The translations under genes and the position numbers were made by a program. Shown here piece by piece: positions 61,363-64,000 of a DNA stretch of 64,000 bases (position 1 is its first letter; every line of letters starts with the position of its first letter). The notes below the pieces were generated by a model that was not told the DNA's origin, ran no database searches, and saw only the letters and a program-made list of their open reading frames with translations. The stretch covers positions 1 through 64,000 of the forward strand of contig CAZRSF010000014.1 in NCBI GenBank assembly GCA_964602655.1, written 5' to 3'. The DNA is from Moduliflexus sp964602655. Its GTDB lineage: Bacteria; Moduliflexota; Moduliflexia; Moduliflexales; Moduliflexaceae.

Positions 61363-61532
61363 AACGCCTTCCTTCATAACGACTTGCGGGTTGATAACAG
61401 GTTTGTCAAGCAGAATGATGTTGACGCAAGATCGCGCCCTACGCGGCGATTCTAATCATACGCATGTTCATTGTAGAAACGTCTCAGATTTTCTGTCAAT
61501 ACTTTGTTCGAAAATTTCACAGAATTTTGACC

Positions 61533-61583
61533 TTGACAGATAGCCTCACACACCCTAATGTAATACATGTATGAACATACATG
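61533..61583 (+). promoter_or_regulatory. Promoter and palindrome upstream of the BRCT gene
   Basis: TTGACA (61533-61538), 17 bases, TAATGT (61556-61561). Just after, CATGTATG-AA-CATACATG (61566-61583) is a perfect 8-2-8 palindrome at the expected transcription start, a natural place for a repressor site. It does not match a known LexA box. Confidence 0.45.
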
Positions 61584-61630
61584 CTGTTCGCTCGATATAT
61601 ATCCACCACCGCAGCAAGGAGGAGTAGGCT

Positions 61631-61915
61631 ATGATTTCAGGAAAAAGTTTTGCATTTACCGGCGAGTTATCAACCATGTCTCGTAAACGCGCACAAGAAG
61701 AAGTGTTGCGTAAAGGCGGCTCAATCCCCAGCAGTGTCACACATGAACTGGATTACTTAGTCGTCGGTAATTTAAACTCCCCATTATTGAATGCTCACGC
61801 CAAAAAAGGGAAAAAATTCCTGAAGGTCGAGGAACTGAATGAACGGAGCGACGAAATCAAAATTATTACCGAAGGACAGTTCATAGATATGTTGGAAACC
61901 GATCTGGAAGAGTAA
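61631..61915 (+). CDS. Stand-alone BRCT-domain protein
   Basis: The 94-residue protein is a single BRCT domain of the NAD-dependent DNA ligase type: SGKSFAFTGELSTMSRKRAQ, then EVLRKGGSIPSSVTHELDYL and VVGNLNSP, with the usual Gly-Gly turn and the Leu/Val core. It has no ligase or other catalytic part. BRCT domains bind DNA ends or phosphopeptides. AAGGAGGAG precedes the ATG, and the gene has its own promoter and terminator, so it is an independent small protein. A role in DNA repair is plausible but only inferred. Confidence 0.85.
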   Translation: MISGKSFAFTGELSTMSRKRAQEEVLRKGGSIPSSVTHELDYLVVGNLNSPLLNAHAKKGKKFLKVEELNERSDEIKIITEGQFIDMLETDLEE

Positions 61916-61941
61916 ATTTTTCCTGAATACTGAGGGCGGTT

Positions 61942-61984
61942 CAAGGCGTTACTGATTCTGCTGTAACGCCTTGTGTATTTTTTG
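61942..61984 (+). terminator. Intrinsic terminator of the BRCT gene
   Basis: CAAGGCGTTAC pairs with GTAACGCCTTG around a ten-base loop, followed by TGTATTTTTT. It also lies 11 bases beyond the stop of the convergent TPR gene. Confidence 0.85.
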
Positions 61985-61994
61985 CGACATGGGA

Positions 61995-63071
61995 TTAAGA
62001 AAACATGGACAGGACACGAGGCGGCTGGCGTGTATTTCTCTTACCCTCACAGGTAAAAATCTCCGCAAATTCATCGCCATGACATTCCAGCGATTTCTCA
62101 TAATAGAATTCCGCCTGCTTGATTTGATTGAGCGCCAAATGGGAAAACGCTAAATAATGATAGATTTCCAGAGGGATCGGTTCACCATTTAACACGGTTT
62201 GAAACTCTTTGAGCGCGTCAACATATTGCTTTTCATAAAACAATAATTTTCCCAACTCGAAATGGACGCCCGTGTTTTCTGGTTCCATTATCGCCGCGCG
62301 CGAATAACATCGTCTGGCTAAATGTTCCTTTCCTTGCGCGCTGGCTAAATCGCCGAGATCATGATAATCTTCTGGAATGACTCCGTTTGTATGTCCAGGC
62401 GCGACATTCCGTAAACGCGTTTTCGTCAATCTCAACCAAAACGACAAGATCGCGATGGTGACGGTACAGATGCCAATACTAAGACATAACAGGAGGCAAA
62501 CGCGCGATGAAAAGCAAGGAGTTGAGAAGGAAAATAAGGTTAGTCGAGGCGCGATCTCTGAGGCGGCATGAGATGTTCGAACCAGAGAACGGAGCGCATA
62601 AGCCACTTCATATTCGGCCTGCGAACCCGGGTCGTTTACAAAAATTTTGAGATAATGCGAGGAGGCGGAAACGCTCTGAAAAATCACGGTGGCCGGGGTA
62701 CTGATCGCCTTCTGGTCAAACGCCGCGCCATACGGGTCGCGTCCGTAAAAATTTACGAAGATTGTCCCGACAACATGGGTAAATTGCAGCGTGATTTCCA
62801 GCATATTTCCCTGAGGCATGTCAAGAGAATGCGGTTCGACGCGCAGCCAATCGGCGAATTCTCCCTCATCAGATCGAACCCGCCTCATATCGGGCGTTGT
62901 CGTTATCACTGCCACATGTTCAGGAACAATAGAAGCAAACGCAACGGCGGTATCTGTGAGAGCCATGCGACCGATCCACCCTGAACACAGCAGGAAAAGA
63001 AGAGAGAACATTCGGATGCGAAGGCATCGAATGTCTCCCCTATTCACTGTGACAACTGGGTATTGCTGCAT
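61995..63071 (-). CDS. Membrane-anchored TPR protein
   Basis: This 358-residue protein has an N-terminal signal-like helix (about 21-45) and an extracytoplasmic part (about 46-185) with a beta-rich look (NMLEITLQFTHVVGTIFVNF). A membrane helix follows at about 190-214, then a cytoplasmic region with two or three TPRs (about 237-335: HLARRCYSRAAIMEPENTGV, QYVDALKEFQTVLNGEP, QIKQAEFYYEKSLEC). GGGGTG stands near the ATG at 63071; the ATG at 63011 is an alternative start right before the hydrophobic stretch. I do not recognise the periplasmic part. It is monocistronic. Confidence 0.7.
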   Translation of the reverse strand: MQQYPVVTVNRGDIRCLRIRMFSLLFLLCSGWIGRMALTDTAVAFASIVPEHVAVITTTPDMRRVRSDEGEFADWLRVEPHSLDMPQGNMLEITLQFTHVVGTIFVNFYGRDPYGAAFDQKAISTPATVIFQSVSASSHYLKIFVNDPGSQAEYEVAYALRSLVRTSHAASEIAPRLTLFSFSTPCFSSRVCLLLCLSIGICTVTIAILSFWLRLTKTRLRNVAPGHTNGVIPEDYHDLGDLASAQGKEHLARRCYSRAAIMEPENTGVHFELGKLLFYEKQYVDALKEFQTVLNGEPIPLEIYHYLAFSHLALNQIKQAEFYYEKSLECHGDEFAEIFTCEGKRNTRQPPRVLSMFS

Positions 63072-63378
63072 ATTGACACCCCACGAGACTGAATGACGTT
63101 ACAATCGTATTGTTAACCGTTAGAAGAAATTTTCTCTTATTGGTATAAGAAGAAGTCGCTGATTTTACAGAAAGTCCGATTCTTCAGGAATCGTAAGGAA
63201 TTAAGACGAGTACAGCGAGATCGTCGTTATGCGCTGAAAAGCGTTTCCGTTGCGATATTCTTCTTGACAGACAGTATTTGACGTGTAAAAAAGAGTGGAC
63301 ATCTCTGAAAAAATCAACGCCCCCAAAAGGCGTGATCGGCGTGAAACACGTTGGCAAAAAGGATAACATTCGCGCAAC
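63072..63378. other. Intergenic region between divergent TPR and kinase genes
   Basis: These 307 bases hold the promoters of the TPR gene and the final kinase gene. TTGACA at 63264-63269 lacks a -10 box at good spacing. No gene, RNA or strong palindrome is accepted here. Confidence 0.5.
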
Positions 63379-64000
63379 ATGAAAAAACAGGCGGTGATCT
63401 GTGTTGATGATGAACGCTTAGTGCTGGCAAGTTTGACACGCGAACTGCACCGCATGTTAGAGGCCGCCTTCTTGATCGAAACCTCCGAAGATGGCGAGGA
63501 CGCGCTGGATGTGTTCCAGGAACTCCTCGCGGACGGCTACGACGTGCCGCTCGTGATTTCCGACTATATCATGCCCGGCATGAAAGGGGACGAATTGCTG
63601 CGGCGCATCCATGAACTCTCGCCGAATACGCTGACCATCATGCTTACCGGACAGGCGGATATGGAGGCTATCGCCAATGCGATCAATTACGCCAATCTGT
63701 ACCGATTTCTTGCCAAACCCTGGCATCAATCCGATCTGAGCCTGACGGTGAAAGAGGCATTACGAAGCTATGGGCAGGCGCGACAATTGGAAGAGCATTA
63801 CGCCATGCTGGAAAATATGAACGTGATTCTTGAACAGCAAGTGAAAGAGCGCACCGCCGAATTGGAAGCCCAGCATCTCGAATTGCAAGAGAAAAACGAA
63901 CAGCTTCACGCCGCCAACGCCAGCAAAGATAAATTTTTTTCCATCATCTCGCATGACCTCAGAAGCCCGCTCAGCACACTGCTCGGCTTTGCTCAACTCC
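63379..64000 (+). CDS. Response regulator-histidine kinase (REC-coiled coil-HisKA), 3' truncated
   Basis: The gene runs off the window after 207 codons. The N-terminal receiver domain has VDDE, phospho-accepting Asp62 in VISDYIMPGMKG, Thr in IMLTGQAD and Lys in FLAKPWHQ. A coiled coil (about 130-180, VKERTAELEAQHLELQEKNE) leads to a HisKA box, FFSIISHDLRSPLSTLLGFA, with His192. The ATPase domain must lie beyond the end. There are no membrane helices, so it is cytoplasmic and probably takes phosphate from another kinase before its own step. No clear Shine-Dalgarno precedes the ATG. Confidence 0.88.
   Translation, partial: MKKQAVICVDDERLVLASLTRELHRMLEAAFLIETSEDGEDALDVFQELLADGYDVPLVISDYIMPGMKGDELLRRIHELSPNTLTIMLTGQADMEAIANAINYANLYRFLAKPWHQSDLSLTVKEALRSYGQARQLEEHYAMLENMNVILEQQVKERTAELEAQHLELQEKNEQLHAANASKDKFFSIISHDLRSPLSTLLGFAQL

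Noticed and set aside
63184..63455. Short minus-strand frames before the last kinase gene
   Set aside because: They overlap the start of the receiver-domain gene and have no recognisable content or ribosome site.

Overview
The window looks like chromosomal DNA of a Gram-negative, probably anaerobic or facultative bacterium from a poorly sampled lineage. The Gram-negative call rests on an outer-membrane beta-barrel gene, an SLBB polysaccharide export gene, an MltD-type lytic transglycosylase, several lipoprotein signals and an RND pump. The density of multi-PAS hybrid histidine kinases, the AAA/PD-(D/E)XK protein and the many short palindromic repeats resemble filamentous anaerobic-granule bacteria of candidate phylum KSB3 (Moduliflexota). 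That placement is inference only. No rRNA, tRNA, CRISPR array or complete insertion sequence was seen.

Layout. 0-4.7 kb: the 3' end of icd, then carA and carB, each with a long hairpin directly upstream. 4.7-9.3 kb: an AAA ATPase with a nuclease-like tail and a hybrid sensor kinase. 9.4-12.3 kb: RlmD-type rRNA methyltransferase, convergent with a GH32 sucrase/fructanase. 12.8-20.1 kb: a solitary BMP-family binding protein, a PAS/HAMP sensor kinase and a four-PAS hybrid kinase. 20.3-25.6 kb: TetR regulator, membrane fusion protein and RND transporter. 25.9-31.1 kb: a complete Liv branched-chain amino-acid ABC system (livKHMGF). 31.1-35.2 kb: FecR-domain protein (minus strand), beta-barrel protein and SLBB export protein. 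35.4-39.6 kb: an odd nested hairpin, then potABCD for polyamine uptake (minus strand). 39.8-45.4 kb: ankyrin lipoprotein, helicase-associated domain protein, LysM lytic transglycosylase, two coupled DUF507 genes and an unknown protein. 45.8-49.8 kb: fdhD, a YhcC-like radical SAM gene, cobD/cbiB, a HigBA-like toxin-antitoxin pair and a small membrane protein. 50.0-56.2 kb: pgi, a STAS protein, an MCP-like receptor, pepT, a HypE/AIR-synthase-like gene and a small 2[4Fe-4S] ferredoxin. 56.6-64 kb: a partner-switching set (PP2C phosphatase, STAS antagonist, RsbW-type kinase) running into a TPR/LysM lipoprotein, then tatA, a stand-alone BRCT protein, a TPR membrane protein and the start of a REC-HisKA kinase.

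The signal least explained by ordinary annotation is a set of short palindromic repeats of several families. They are frequent in the first 26 kb, recur at 47-51 kb and are nearly absent elsewhere. Two sit in frame inside histidine-kinase genes, at the same linker of the ATPase domain (about 16.23 and 19.0-19.16 kb), and one of these is identical to an intergenic copy at 4.65 kb. Other points of note are an RND pump lacking the usual transmembrane aspartate, an N-terminally extended LivH, a probably leaderless toxin mRNA, and a nested hairpin covering a start site beside what may be a decayed lipoprotein gene at 35.5 kb.
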